Positions 21,161 to 33,272 of a stretch of DNA of 64,000 nt are shown piece after piece (position 1 is the first letter of the stretch; each line of letters starts with the position of its first letter). The stretch lies in contig SPDT01000007.1 of NCBI GenBank assembly GCA_008477525.1, positions 3,162,001-3,226,000 on the forward strand, given 5' to 3'. A program made the position numbers and the translations under genes. Under the pieces are notes generated by a model, which was given only the letters and a program-made list of their open reading frames with translations, searched no databases and was not told the origin of the DNA. Origin of the DNA: Hypomyces perniciosus. Taxonomy: Eukaryota > Ascomycota > Sordariomycetes > Hypocreales > Hypocreaceae.

Positions 21161-22237
21161 GTTACGGTGCTACGGGCAGTGATACCCTCGGTCAGTCTTA
21201 GGGAGTGACGACAACAGCACGTGGGGCGGGTGATCGTAATCTGTGACGGCCGCGCGCTGGCCGATGTCTGGTTTTCGAGTCGGATTATGGGGGAAAGGTT
21301 TGTAATAAACAGATGGCCACTGGTCTGTGATATGGACGACGTATTCCTACTGCTAGGCTGGCATGGTATGGTGAACAAATAATGCAACATACATATATAT
21401 CTTAGGTAGTAGGAGATCGGGATGAGGATGAGCTGTAGCCCGCCAGTTGCTACCCCAGTACGCCATACGGTACCCCGTGACCTCACGTCACGCGAGAACC
21501 TGCGAACCAGCGCGTTCTTTCTATCAGTGCATCTTAAATGTAGTACCTACCTGTATGTACTTCGTACTTCGTGGGTGTGCCAGGTATAGAGTAGCAGCAG
21601 TACTACAGGTACTTAGTAGGTAGGTAATACTACTAGGTACTTCGTACATTGCGTCTCTATATCAAGGCCACCTACTTATGTACTTCTCAGTGGCACCTCG
21701 TATTATGGACCTACATTTTTAGCGGGAGACCAGCCTTGCAGGCAGATTCCTCTACTCGTATATAGGTAGTAGATAATATATATACACCACGAGCACTTCG
21801 TATGTAGTCTCCATCGAGATACTAATAAATACGGAATTAAAAGTCACCAACACAGAGGCAAGCATAGTTACCAAGTAATTACTGGTATGATTCGCTACCA
21901 TAGAACTTACGACCAAAGAAAATAGCCAATATAAAGATTCCCAAGCACTTAGAGAAAGAAAATTACCACGTCTCGGTGATATATAGGGTAATACCCCACC
22001 AAAACGTTGCCGTGCCTTATCGATAAGTCTCACAAAGAAACCACGACTAGTACTATTAGTAGATAACCCGTACCCCCCCTCTGGAAACATTGAAAATTCA
22101 ACCGATAACAACACAACGAACCACAGAGTGATTGCGTTACACACAAAATACACACCGACGGGCATGCAGCGAGACAGGAAGGACCTAATTCGCAGTGCGA
22201 TGTTGATCGCCAACGAGCTGCGATAACGACATCCACC
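21161..22237. other. Divergent promoter region, ATG4 and SQS1
   Basis: This holds many TACTTCGTACTTCGTGGG, GGTAGGTAATACTACTAGG and ACTTCGTACATTGC motifs at 21540-21660. A 153-codon minus ORF (21752-22213) encodes a hydrophobic polypeptide, but it overlaps the SQS1 leader and has no conserved motif, so I do not call it a gene. Confidence 0.5.
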
Positions 22238-24261
22238 ATGCCGCGGAATAAGAAGGGCTTGTCAACACAACGAGGCAGTAGGCGTGGACGTGGACGTGGG
22301 CATGGACGCTCCTCCAGTGTTCCATACGCATCACACGCCCTACGACCTAACACAAATGGTAACTCACATAGATACAAATCAATATGAAAATCCCACAATA
22401 AGTCGCTGACGCACGTATTCTCGATAGTAGAATTCACACTAGCTGATGAAGCTCGGCATACCTCGCAACATGACCCCTCGCTCTGGGGTTATGAACTACG
22501 AAGAAAGCCCGTGTCATTCATTAGTGCTGGCTCTAGCAATCCCCTAAAGCTGACTGACGAAATACCAACGGAGAATGCACCCATGCCTACACCAAGAGAA
22601 AGTCAATCGATAATCCCTTTCACCGAAACCAATCTAGCATACCAGAAGAACCTCACTCCTCCACCTCCGTCGACTCCTGTCCACGAAGCCAAGGAGCCAC
22701 CGATTGAGGAGTGTTTTTCCTTTGATGTTGACCGGCGTCAGCCTACCACTCAGACGAGAGGGGCGGATGCAAAAACCTCAGAGCGACCACTCTCACGGGA
22801 CAGTAGCTCAAGTGACGAAGTGATTCTCTTCCAAGGCCGGAACGCCGCAAAGCGGAAGCCTCGACATGGAGGGATTACTACCTCGATAATCCATACAGAA
22901 ATACAGACCACCAACGAGGTGCCGGTGGTCGCGAGACAACATCGACATCAAGCAACCGAGGCCTGTGGTGCCAAGACATTAGAAATCGAAACGAGGCCAC
23001 ATGGACGACGAAAGCGCCGTGGCCGGGGGGTTGACGGTGAAGAGGAAGCCATACTAGCCGACTACATCGCCAATATCCGAGAGAGTGAGGAGTTGACCAA
23101 ATCTCCACCTCAACACGCCTACAACCAAGCAGACTTGAGCGGAGTCGAATTTGATATGAGCGAACTATCTACAACGGTGAAGAAATGCACCGATGAGGCT
23201 AGGTCATTACGGGTGATGACCAGCGATCAAGCAACGGATGACGATTCAGACCAAGAAGATGGTCCACATGATCTGAGCACTGATGACACCGATGGTCCAC
23301 TGGACAAGGGACACCAATTAGAGAGCGAGCCCGGGCATGACATGCTGGCAAGGTTAATATCCAGCACGGATCTATCAGCCAACTCTGCCGAAGATGAGGA
23401 CCAACTGTCACTTGAATCTGAATTTACAGTTGGACCGGAGCATATTGACCAAACCCATGACTTCGATTTTATGAACTGGGAAAGGCCTAGCCTACGTCGA
23501 AGAAGGGGCAAAGGGGCCCAAGCAATGATACAGTTTCCTGACCACGACCCGGAGCTGGAACAAAGGCTTCAGACTGCGTGGAAGAATGACCGTCTCAAGA
23601 AGTCTCAGCGTAGGAAGCTACGAGAAGAGCAGCGAGCGCTAGGGATGCTTGGTAAGAAGGCAGGACCCACGGACTTGAGGATCAAGTATCCGACTGGAAT
23701 GAGCGTGCATCAGGTTGCGGAAGAATTGAAGACTTTCCTTCTTGGAGTCGAAGAAACGTATGTTTGCTGAATCACATGACTCTGCAGATCTAGCCCGAGG
23801 CATGCTAACATTGCCACAGCATATCATTGCCACCGATGGATAAGCATGCACGGAAAATGGTTCATGAGCTTGCAAACAAATTCAACGTCAAGTCCAAGTC
23901 GGTAGGGAAGGCCGACCAGCGAAGGCCAAGCTTATACAGGACTGGTAGAACGCTGCCGTTCAGAGAGTCAGATTTCGATGACGCTATCCACCGCATCAAC
24001 CGTAAATTTTTCCCACGACTAGATCTGAATGGTAAGCACACCAGAGGCACTCCCGCTCGAACTAGCCATGCAGCCACGACATATCGAGACGGCGAGGTAG
24101 TGGGAGCGACGGCGCCTGAATTGGGGGCACAGAACCGTGGCAGAACCATGCTTGAGAAGATGGGTTGGAGCACCGGAACAGCACTTGGTTCAACAGATAA
24201 CAAGGGAATCTTGCAGCCAGTGACGCACACAATGAAGCGCACAAAGGCTGGACTTGGTTAG
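22238..24261 (+). CDS. SQS1: R3H and G-patch protein Sqs1 (Prp43 cofactor)
   Basis: Sqs1/Pfa1 stimulates the DEAH helicase Prp43 in ribosome biogenesis and spliceosome disassembly. Exons are 22238..22358, 22431..23757 and 23820..24261, giving 629 residues. Residues 1-40 are an RGRGRGRG-type basic start. FTLADEARHTSQHDPSLWGY follows the first splice, as in the family. A long acidic, Ser-rich middle has DSSSSDEVILFQGR. The R3H region is SLPPMDKHARKMVHELANKF, with KSKSVGKADQRRPSLYRT. The C-terminal G-patch is GRTMLEKMGWSTGTALGSTD, then GILQPVTHTMKRTKAGLG at the very end. The first acceptor is a TAGTAG tandem (22425-22430); the upstream AG would add one Val codon. The last intron has a GCTAAC branch site. 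The nuclear role is family knowledge. Confidence 0.92.
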
Positions 24262-24585
24262 TGGAGCCATTGATACTTCGGGGGCAACAACCAATCAAAC
24301 ACTTCACAGGTAGTTTCAGGCGATGCAGAATGAGAAAAGCAAATGGTATAATGTGCACGAATCCATTGCATCGAGACCCTATTCTCGATGTTTATTGTAC
24401 AACCGCGAACCCCATTGACCGTGAAGACATTGCCCCCATAAAGCAAACCATCCGTAACGCATTAAGAGATCCCAAAGGCAAGGCATCAACAGCCTGCAGA
24501 GTCTCAGATGATGACACCCTGATGCCACGCAAAAAGACAAGATTTTCAAATGACTCCAGAACGAGAACCAAAACAATCAACAAGC
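24262..24585. other. Convergent 3' region, SQS1 and H2B
   Basis: An open frame of 110 codons covers this stretch on the + strand but shows no family features. It is best read as the two 3' untranslated regions. Confidence 0.5.
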
Positions 24586-25111
24586 TTATTTAGTCGAAGA
24601 TGAGTACTTGGTGACAGCCTTGGTACCCTCGGAGACGGCGTGCTTGGCCAACTCGCCAGGGAGAATCAAACGGACAGAGGTCTGGATTTCTCGGGACGAA
24701 ATGGTGGACTTCTTGTTATAGGCAGCCAACTTGGATGCCTCAGTGGCAACGCGCTCGAAAATGTCTGGAAATATATGAGCATAATGGATCACATACCATG
24801 CAACTGATGCTCGATTCAACTTACCGTTGACGAATGAGTTGAGAATGGACATGGCGCGATTGGAGATACCAGTGTCCGGGTGGACCTGCTTGAGAACTGG
24901 AGACAGGTCAGATACGCGCCGCGCTAGACGCGGTCATTGGGAACATACCCTTGTAGATGTAGGAGCTGTATGTCTCCTTGCGAGTCTTCGACCGCTTCTT
25001 CTTCTCACCAGAAGCGGCGGTCTTCTTGCCGGCATCCTTCTTCTCGGGGGCCTTGCTGGCGGTGGTAGGAGCCTTGGCGGCGGGCTTCTTGTCAGCAGCT
25101 TTGGGAGGCAT
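24586..25111 (-). CDS. HTB1: Histone H2B
   Basis: Core histone H2B. Exons are 25111..24949, 24896..24825 and 24764..24586, giving 137 residues. The basic tail is [20 protein letters not shown] with repeated Lys/Ala; the fold begins [16 protein letters not shown], then [20 protein letters not shown], then [20 protein letters not shown] and [20 protein letters not shown]. The ubiquitinated lysine is in the conserved [13 protein letters not shown] tail. Both introns (52 and 60 bp) are phase 1 and sit in the fold. It is divergent from H2A at 1.6 kb, the standard fungal arrangement for co-regulated histone pairs. Confidence 0.97.
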
Positions 25112-25506
25112 TTTGCGTTTAGAATGGATTGGGAAAAATTGGCAGAGTGAAAGGGCTTGCTGGTGCAGAGTCGAGGTTCGTGATAAGCAGCGGGTGGTGA
25201 TGAAAGTTGATGGTGAAGGAAAAAGGGTTTGGGGATAAGCTGGGCTTTTGTAGCTGGACGCGCAGTGCTGCTAGTGGATTACTGATTGCTTGGGACAGAT
25301 GAGGGGTGGCGCGAGCGTAGGCGCGTGCACGCTTCAACCAGCCATGGGGGTGATCTACTTCCAGACAGAGACTGCAAGAGCATTATTACCCTTCTTGGCG
25401 AGTATATGTAAAACAAGTACTTGCTAGTACACACGCGTACTTCTCAGTACGCACGTACACAGTCTGTCTCTTCCTTGACTAGTACTCAAACATACCAGTC
25501 GAGTTT

Positions 25507-25540
<34 letters not shown>

Positions 25541-26692
25541 CTCTTTTTTTGTGGATTTATTATTGTCTTCTAACTAGCCACTGATTGGACAGGAGGGAGA
25601 CTTTTATCCAATGTCCCGAATATGTACAAAATCGCATATCTTAGTAGATCTATCATCTAGTAGTATTAGGAGCAGTAGTAGTACTGCTGGTAAGAGATGT
25701 CTATTCTACTAATCATTCATCACCTTGCACGATTGCATCACGCCATAATTGAATGTTGCGCTGATGTAAATCCGTGCCCAGCAAAGTCGGTTAAGTCAAC
25801 AAGGCGCAAATAGTAAGAATACCGATTGTTCCTGGATTTGATATTGAACCGACTTCAGAAGCATGCACATTTTATTATCTTCCGTCCAGGTCTGATCTAA
25901 TTGTATCAGTGCCTCTATGAATATCTAGAATGTGAATCATAATTCTATTCCGATATATTCACCGCTAATCCACGAACTTGTAAGCTTACCGGGTAGCAGT
26001 TCATACAAGCACTAAGGTAGCAGACAGCCAGAAAGAGATAAAAATAAATGAATGAGATAAATGAAACGAATAAAGAAATAAACACGTATGCAAGAAAATA
26101 TATATCTCTATAATTGAAGGCAGGCGACGACGTTCTCTGAAGACTGTACCGTTGCATAGGACGGGCGTTTAATGAGATCGCAAAATGAAAATAAATCTAT
26201 GAACACGAATAGAAAGCCACTACAAGTGGTTTATAAATGTGGACAACATCCCCTAGAAAGAACAAGAAGAATGATGTTACTGGTAGTACTATCGCTACTA
26301 CAAGACAGCTTGATATGAGCTTCATCCAAGACCTCACTCGCACTTATACAAGGAATAACTACTGTGTATTACATGCCCTGGATATTTCTGCATACGGCAA
26401 GTGGCACTGGTGTAGACGATTTGCATTGCATTGCATTTGTTTTTATCGGATATGCCTATTTTCCTAAAGGGGGCTAGCGTGACGGTGTTTACTAGTGGAC
26501 GGGTGATTCGTGATCTCACCAGCCACGCGCCAAAAAGTACTTAACCTCTACTCCCCCCGCCGAGCTCCTGTGCTGCACCTTGATCTCGCAATTGTCAACG
26601 CTGCAACGCATTTCGTCTCTCACCCTCACGTCAGTCGCGTACTCAAGGCACCACAATCACCTTAACCTTCTCAACAAACCTATTTCATCAAA
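25112..26692. promoter_or_regulatory. Shared divergent H2B-H2A promoter region
   Basis: These 1.58 kb separate the two start codons and should hold both promoters. Visible features: an uninterrupted run of 32 T at 25509-25540, a cluster of AGTACTTGCTAGTAC and AGTACGCACGTAC motifs at 25410-25460, and TAGTAGTATTAGGAGCAGTAGTAG at 25655-25685, where each motif is shown only in part. I could not identify specific histone operators. No gene is supported here. Confidence 0.5.
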
Positions 26693-27712
<1,020 letters not shown>

Positions 27713-28257
27713 TCAATGTCTATTTGTGGGGTGAGGAGGGGCTGAAAGTCAGTTAGCCATGGCTTAAGGTTGTTGGAAAGTGAAAAAGGCTTACGATCTA
27801 GAATTGGCGACGGCAGATTTCGCTCATACTTCGAGCCTATCCGTAACCATTAACTCGTATTGCATTATCCACGATCGCAAGCAACTTACCTCCGGGTGCA
27901 CATGGAGGGACATATGGGTCTGGGTGCTTCCAGCTTTCCAGGAGCTTCTCAGTTTCAGCAAGCAGCGCCTAGTATTAGTATGTCAGCACCAGTTCTACAT
28001 CATCGGGATCGCCAAGGATCACCAACCCTCTGTTGCCGTGGATCTGACACCTTTCGGTTCACTTCGAATAGTGATCGGATGTAGAGAGCCTGGCCCCGCC
28101 AAAGGTGACGATGAACCGCCCAGTCGAGGGCAAGCTTCAGAGACCGGCGGTACAGGGACCTTGATTTGTGGTGTGTTAATAGGGTCGATCGCTCGGTCAA
28201 GTAATGGGGAATTTGTCTTGGATCAAGGACTGACAAGGCAGCTCGTCGCGTCGACAT
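27713..28257 (-). CDS. Complex I accessory subunit NDUFB9/B22 (LYR family)
   Basis: This is a small LYR-motif protein of the peripheral membrane arm of mitochondrial NADH:ubiquinone oxidoreductase. Exons are 28257..28235, 28159..28027, 27968..27890, 27836..27795 and 27741..27713, giving 101 residues. The start reads MSTRRAALSLYRRSLKLALD once intron 1 is removed; the LYR tripeptide is typical. Then come HRHLWRGQALYIRSLFE, SDPRQQRALLAETEKLLESW, KHPDPYVPPCAPGGSKYERN and LPSPILD. All five short exons join in frame and each joint restores a family block. Intron 1 is 75 bp, a multiple of three without a stop, so its retention would add 25 residues just before the LYR motif. An upstream in-frame ATG at 28368 exists but gives an unconserved extension. 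Confidence 0.88.
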
Positions 28258-29039
28258 GGCGAGTGTGCGGACAAGTGTGAGAGTGTTGTTGATGTTTGGA
28301 AGATTGCCGTTCAGAGAATATAACAATGATGTTGGTGGGATTACTCTTGCGGACTTGAGTGTGCGCAATGGCTAATTGATGACTGTCTGCATGTCGAATG
28401 CGTAGTACTCTCCTCTTCAGTTTGTTTGATGTGGCTGGAGTAGCTGGCGTCTGGTAGTATATTAGGTTGGCCTTATTGCCTTACCTGGGTAATATGCCGG
28501 AGATTCTCCGAAACTTGTACGTACATTAGTAGTAGTATTAGTGTATCGGGCATAATAGGATAGGAAACCCTTAAAGAAAAAACTAATGGCAAAGAGCTGT
28601 TCTACTACAGGTCTGGATACTGCGAATTTCCATGCAAGTCCCAGTAACCAAAAGCCTCTAGTAGTACAACATATCCTTGGCCCTCAAGATGTGTTGTTTC
28701 GACGACGGCATTTATGGAAACCCACAATCTAAAGGTGCCGAACGCTCTAGGGAGAAATTTGGCGTCGCAGAAGTGCATACATTATTGAGACCGTTTAATA
28801 TTGTGCCCTGCATAGCTTGAAGAGAAGTAATGCTCCTTCAACATATACAGCATTTGATTTTTCGCTTCCCCCTTCTTCATTATCTCAGCTACCTATTAGC
28901 CCTTCCAGACCACTTTGTCTATCACTTTTTAAAGCGTACAACTAAAAACCTGGTATCTTGTAGTCTGTATAGAAGGTGCTTACAGCTGGAACTTCCAACC
29001 AAAATAGGTCTTCGGACACAACATCCAAATTAGGCATCA
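28258..29039. other. Intergenic region, NDUFB9 promoter and KGD2 3' side
   Basis: I see no gene. A GTACGTACATTAGTAGTAG motif at about 28517 belongs to the common intergenic motif class. Confidence 0.5.
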
Positions 29040-30513
29040 TTACAGCAACATCCGTCTTGGGTCCTCAATGTATTCCTTGATCTTCACAAGGAATTGGACT
29101 GCTTCCCTGCCATCCAGAAGGCGGTGATCGTAGGTAAGAGCCAAGTACATCATTGGCCGTATTTCGATCTTCCCGTTCACAGCGACGGGGCGCTCTTTAA
29201 TGGCATGGAGACCCAGAACGGCGCTCTGAGGGAGGTTGATTATTGGGGTACCCATGAGGGAACCAAAGACACCGCCGTTGCTGATGGTAAATGTTCCGCC
29301 GGCCATGTCTTCAATTGTGAGCTTTCCATCTCGAGCCTAATGATAAACGGGCGAACATTAGTGAGTCAACCACCCATTGAAGTAAGTAGAACAAGACTTT
29401 AAGCCCACCTTCTTGCCCATATCGGCAATGGCCTTTTCGACGCTAATTATATCCATGGACTCGACGTTACGAACCACAGGGGTGACCAAACCTTTTTCCG
29501 TTGCGACTGCGACACTTATGTCTACGTAGTCCCGGTAAACAATGGTGTCGCCGCCGTTGGGTCCTTCAATGGAGGCATTAATCGCAGGCAAGTCTCGCAT
29601 GGCCAAGACAGCAGCCCGAGAAAATGCGCTCATGAAGCCCAATTTTACTCCTGTCTTCTTGAGAGTCTCATCCTTGTATAGTTTTCGGAATTCCATGATG
29701 TTGGACATGTCGACCTCGTTGAATGTTGTCAAGGACGCTGCGGTATTCTGTGACTGTTTGAGGCGCTCGGCAATACGTAGGCGCATGCGATTCATCTTGA
29801 CCTGAAGGCAAATTTTAGTGGAGAAACGCAGGATGATGCGCAGGACTTACGCGGCGCTCTTCACGGGTTCCAAAAACAGGTACAGAGTTCCCTGTTTGGG
29901 CGGGTTCTGGTCTTGTACCCTTCTTCTCAGGTTGTGCCAGAGGCTGGGACTGGGTAACGGATGGCTTGTCCTCCTGCCTCGGCTCGGGTTTCTGCTCCTG
30001 TGTTGACTCCGGTGCTGATTGGGATTCCTGCTCCTCGGCCACATCGCTAGCTTCCTGTGTCCTTGCCGATGTTGCCGGTTTGTCACCAGAAGATGGTGAA
30101 CCACCGAGTTCAAGGCGAACCAGGTCTTGGCCGACTGTGACCGTATCCTCCTCGCTAACAAGGAATTCCTTGATAATACCTGCCTCTGGAGCATTGACGG
30201 CGACGTCGATCTATTTCACGGGCCAACGTCAATATGGTGCAGAGACCAACTAACAAAACAGTGGAGGACATACCTTGTCCGTTTCTATGGTTGCAATCTC
30301 TTCATCCTGCTCAACGTAATCGCCAATGGCTTTGGAAAACTGCTTGAGGGTACCCTCAGATATGGACTCGGCCATTTGCGGCACCTTGACGACTCTGTCG
30401 GCATAGTTCCGCACATTTTGCATCATGCTCGGAAGCATGAATAGGGTAGTGCGCGGGCGCAGCTGGCGCAACGGCGCCATGCGGGCAGCAGTAGCCAGCC
30501 TCCGTGACAACAT
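29040..30513 (-). CDS. KGD2: Dihydrolipoamide succinyltransferase, E2 of 2-oxoglutarate dehydrogenase
   Basis: E2 core of the mitochondrial 2-oxoglutarate dehydrogenase complex: it takes the succinyl group from E1 and passes it to CoA in the TCA cycle. Exons are 30513..30274, 30210..29851, 29801..29409 and 29336..29040, giving 429 residues, all phase 0. Residues 1-38 are an Arg-rich mitochondrial presequence. The lipoyl domain (about 40-115) has the lipoylated Lys80 in [18 protein letters not shown], split exactly at an intron. A Glu/Pro/Gln-rich linker follows (about 125-195). No clear peripheral-subunit-binding domain is present, as expected for fungal Kgd2. The catalytic domain has [56 protein letters not shown] and YDHRLLDG with His402. 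It ends in RRMLL. Confidence 0.96.
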
Positions 30514-31003
30514 GATGGGTAAAATCTAGCCAAGTTTCGAGAATTGGAACTATCAGTGGGTGTCGGCAAAAGGATGTGATTTGGAAGAAGCCGCGGGTAG
30601 TTTTATGAATCGGAAAAACTAGGGAAGCTTACATCTCAACTCAAAAGTACTCCGGAAGTTTGGCTGCACTCCTGCTTGAGCCACAATCCATGACTAATAG
30701 GTCAGCAAGGGTAAGCGACCAAAGCGTTAGCCTTGGCTTGCCTTGTCATCTGATGGTCTATAATAGAATATGTACGTAATAATTACCTTGGTATATACTT
30801 CGTACTTCCCGATTGAGGTATCCAAATAGTATTGAAAATTGATTGATTTTGTGTTTAAAGCTGCGATAATATTTTACACAACTATCCCCAAATTAGGGTA
30901 TCCATCCACCTAAGCCACGCGCAAACGAACAAGCAGGTTTTCGGTACCGAATAGAAAGTCTTGTATGGTATTTCGTTATAGTGTGTTGACGGTCCCGCAG
31001 CAT
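30514..31003. other. KGD2 promoter side and 3' end of the Rsa3-like gene
   Basis: This is non-coding, 490 bases, with a TATACTTCGTACTTCC motif at about 30792. Base composition begins to drift toward AT here. Confidence 0.45.
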
Positions 31004-31277
31004 CTAGCTAATGTGTTGTTCAAGTGACGACGTATGTGGCTTATGTGCTTGGTTTGTGCTCGGAACACTTGAGGTTGTCAAGGACTCTCTTCCGGTGGCT
31101 CGGTGAAAATTGCTCGGCGCCTTGCTGAAGTGCATGCACAAGGAATGGCACTGAGTCGGTTTTGAAGTCGTCGGCATTTCGAACTTTGTCCAGATCCTCA
31201 GAAAGCTCCTGGGTGACTCGTTGGAGGTAGTAGGATGAAAATGTCGCTTCAATGTCGATGCTGGGTTGTCGGCTCAT
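31004..31277 (-). CDS. Short Rsa3-like protein at the edge of the AT-rich block
   Basis: The annotated span covers the two overlapping frames here; the likely product is read from the ATG at 31277 to about 31041, 78 residues. The context ATCGCCACCATGAGC is near-ideal for translation start. The body, YYLQRVTQELSEDLDKVRNA then DDFKTDSVPFLVHALQQGAE, resembles the conserved C-terminal domain of ribosome assembly protein 3 (Rsa3), a nucleolar factor for early 60S particles. The long acidic, Lys-rich N-terminal region usual in Rsa3 is missing. Its upstream DNA turns AT-rich within about 30 bp, so the promoter and perhaps an N-terminal exon may have been lost or lie in degraded DNA. It could be a genuine short form, a truncated copy or a pseudogene. 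The family call rests on memory of the domain pattern. Confidence 0.55.
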
Positions 31278-31309
31278 GGTGGCGATCTTTTAGTTGGGGA
31301 GGAATAAAG

Positions 31310-32559
31310 GATAAAGGTAATAAATATGAGTGATAGCAAGTTTATATAAAAAAGAGAAATATATACAGTTGCCTAGTACTATTAATAAAGCTAACAAAAA
31401 CTAATAAGAAAAGTAATTTCTATATTATTATTATATATAAATTAAAGTAATAATTATATATATAATTAGTTTTATTTTTTAATTTTAAATTTAGAATTTT
31501 ATAAAATTAATTATTTATTAATAATTTTTTTAAAAAAAATTTAAAATTAATTTTTTTTTTATATTATATATAAATAATTCTTTACTCTTATTTTCTCTTT
31601 AGACTTCTATAATTTAAATATTCTTAATAAATATATAATTAAGTTTATTAACTTTATTCTAGTTTCCTTTACCTATATTTAAGTATTAAATTAATCCTTA
31701 TCCCTTTATTATATATATATTATAAACTACTGCCCCTCTTTAATACCTTTATTTTAATATATATATATTTTTCTTTTTTTTATATTTAAATAAATTTATA
31801 AATAGTATTTATATAATGGTTTTACTTTTTTTATATCCTTTTAATATTAACTTTAATCTTTTTAATAGTATTTTCTATATTTGTAATCTTTTTAAATTTT
31901 AAAAAAAGTAATTTTTAATAGTTTTATTAAATTATTACTAGTTATTTTATATATAAATATATATTTTAATTAAACCCTTTTTCTTTAATATCTTTATAAA
32001 TAAAATAGTATTAAAATTTTATATATTTAAAAGCTTTATAATTTATAAAAACTTTTATTAATATAATTATTATTATTTAATTTTATTATTTATATTATTA
32101 AACTTTTCTCTTTAATATTAAATATATTTAATAAATTTATTACTTTACTTTAATTAACTATTAGTCTTCTTCATTATTTCTCAATTAAATAATCTGTTTT
32201 TTAAATATTAAAAAAGTAAAAAAGTATAATATATAAATAAATATTAATTTAATTTTTAAACTTTATACTAAGCCTATAATTAAATTATTAAAAGATTAAA
32301 TTCTTAATTACTAAATTTATAAGTTTAATATAGTATTTTATTGGTTTATTTTATTTAAAGTAATATAACTTTACTTTTAAAGATAATATTATGTAATTAA
32401 TTAAAACTATTAATTTAAAAAAGTATTAATATATTATTATATTTACTATTTTACTATAAAAATATATTTATTATTTAATAAAATATATAATTAAGTTTAT
32501 TAACTCTATTAATAGAAGCTAGGCAGAGTGCTTGTATTTATACTTAACTATTAAATTAA
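31310..32559. repeat. Decayed dispersed repeat (family Y copies) left of the copia element
   Basis: A stretch from about 31,638 to 32,090 aligns by eye with 59,575-59,895 plus 60,617-60,760. Shared strings include AATTAAGTTTATTAACT, TTTAATATTAACTTTAATC and AGTATTTTCTATATTT. A second short copy lies at 32,488-32,560 (GAAGCTAGGCAGAGTGCTTG, as at 59,610). The identity of family Y is unknown; it looks like LTR or other non-coding repeat material. Confidence 0.55.
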
Positions 32560-32696
32560 AGTAATACTATTAAAATAAAATAAATTGCTACTAGAATATA
32601 TAATATATATATATATATAGAAATCTTCCTAGGTTTAATTCCTTAATCTTCCATAATACTTTCACTTATAATAATAATACTAATTTTATATATTAT
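32560..32696. mobile_element. Family X fragment (left arm), cut by the copia LTR
   Basis: It starts AGTAATACTATTAAAAT and continues through GAAATCTTCCTAGGTTTAAT and AATCTTCCATAATAC. It matches the left 135 bp of the cleaner family X copy at 51,979. The similarity stops exactly where the copia LTR begins, so the retrotransposon was probably inserted into this element. Confidence 0.7.
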
Positions 32697-33272
32697 TGTT
32701 AAAAAGGCAGGCTAAAAAGCAAGGATTTTAGTGTAATTAGATAACCTTCCTATTCTGGCTAGACCCGGATTTAGGCCCGATGCTAGGACCGAGTTCTAGA
32801 GGAACTTTAAAATAAGTCAGGAATTCTCTTTTATCCTTAACAATAACAATTAAGCTAAAACCAGCTACCCCGCCTACCCTAGACTTAATATAATACTTAT
32901 AATAGCATTATAAGAAATCTAACTAAAATGGTTTCCTGTTTATATAGCTGTAAGTCGATTTGAGCGATTTTATATATAAATAAATTTTATGGAAAATAAA
33001 AATATAGCCATAAACCTAATTCTGCTACCGCATACCTATTATTAAATCGGAAAACTATTATAAAAGATAAAGCATTATTCTATAATTACTTTTACAATAT
33101 AGCCATATATTATTAAATATCTTATAGCTTTTTAGCTATTAAATTAGTTATAATTTAATTATTTAGTCTATCATTTACCTAATAAACTTTTAGTTATTTC
33201 TTTATTACCGTATTATATGCAGTTTCCTAAAAGCTATATATAAATAAAGTTTAGTATAACATTATTTTAACA
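32697..33272 (+). repeat. Left LTR of the copia element (576 bp)
   Basis: It starts TGTTAAAA and ends TTTTAACA, a perfect 8-bp inverted end pair. A repeated core (GGATTTTAGTGTAATTAG, TAGACCCGGATTTAGGCC, CAGCTACCCCGCC) is shared with the right LTR. Confidence 0.88.

Noticed and set aside
21752..22213. 153-codon minus ORF with hydrophobic stretches between ATG4 and SQS1
   Set aside because: It overlaps the SQS1 leader, shows no conserved motif or splice logic, and lies in motif-rich intergenic DNA. A transcript or homologue would be needed.
28258..28368. N-terminal extension of NDUFB9 from the ATG at 28368
   Set aside because: The extension is unconserved in character; the ATG at 28257 followed by removal of intron 1 gives the compact LYR-family start.
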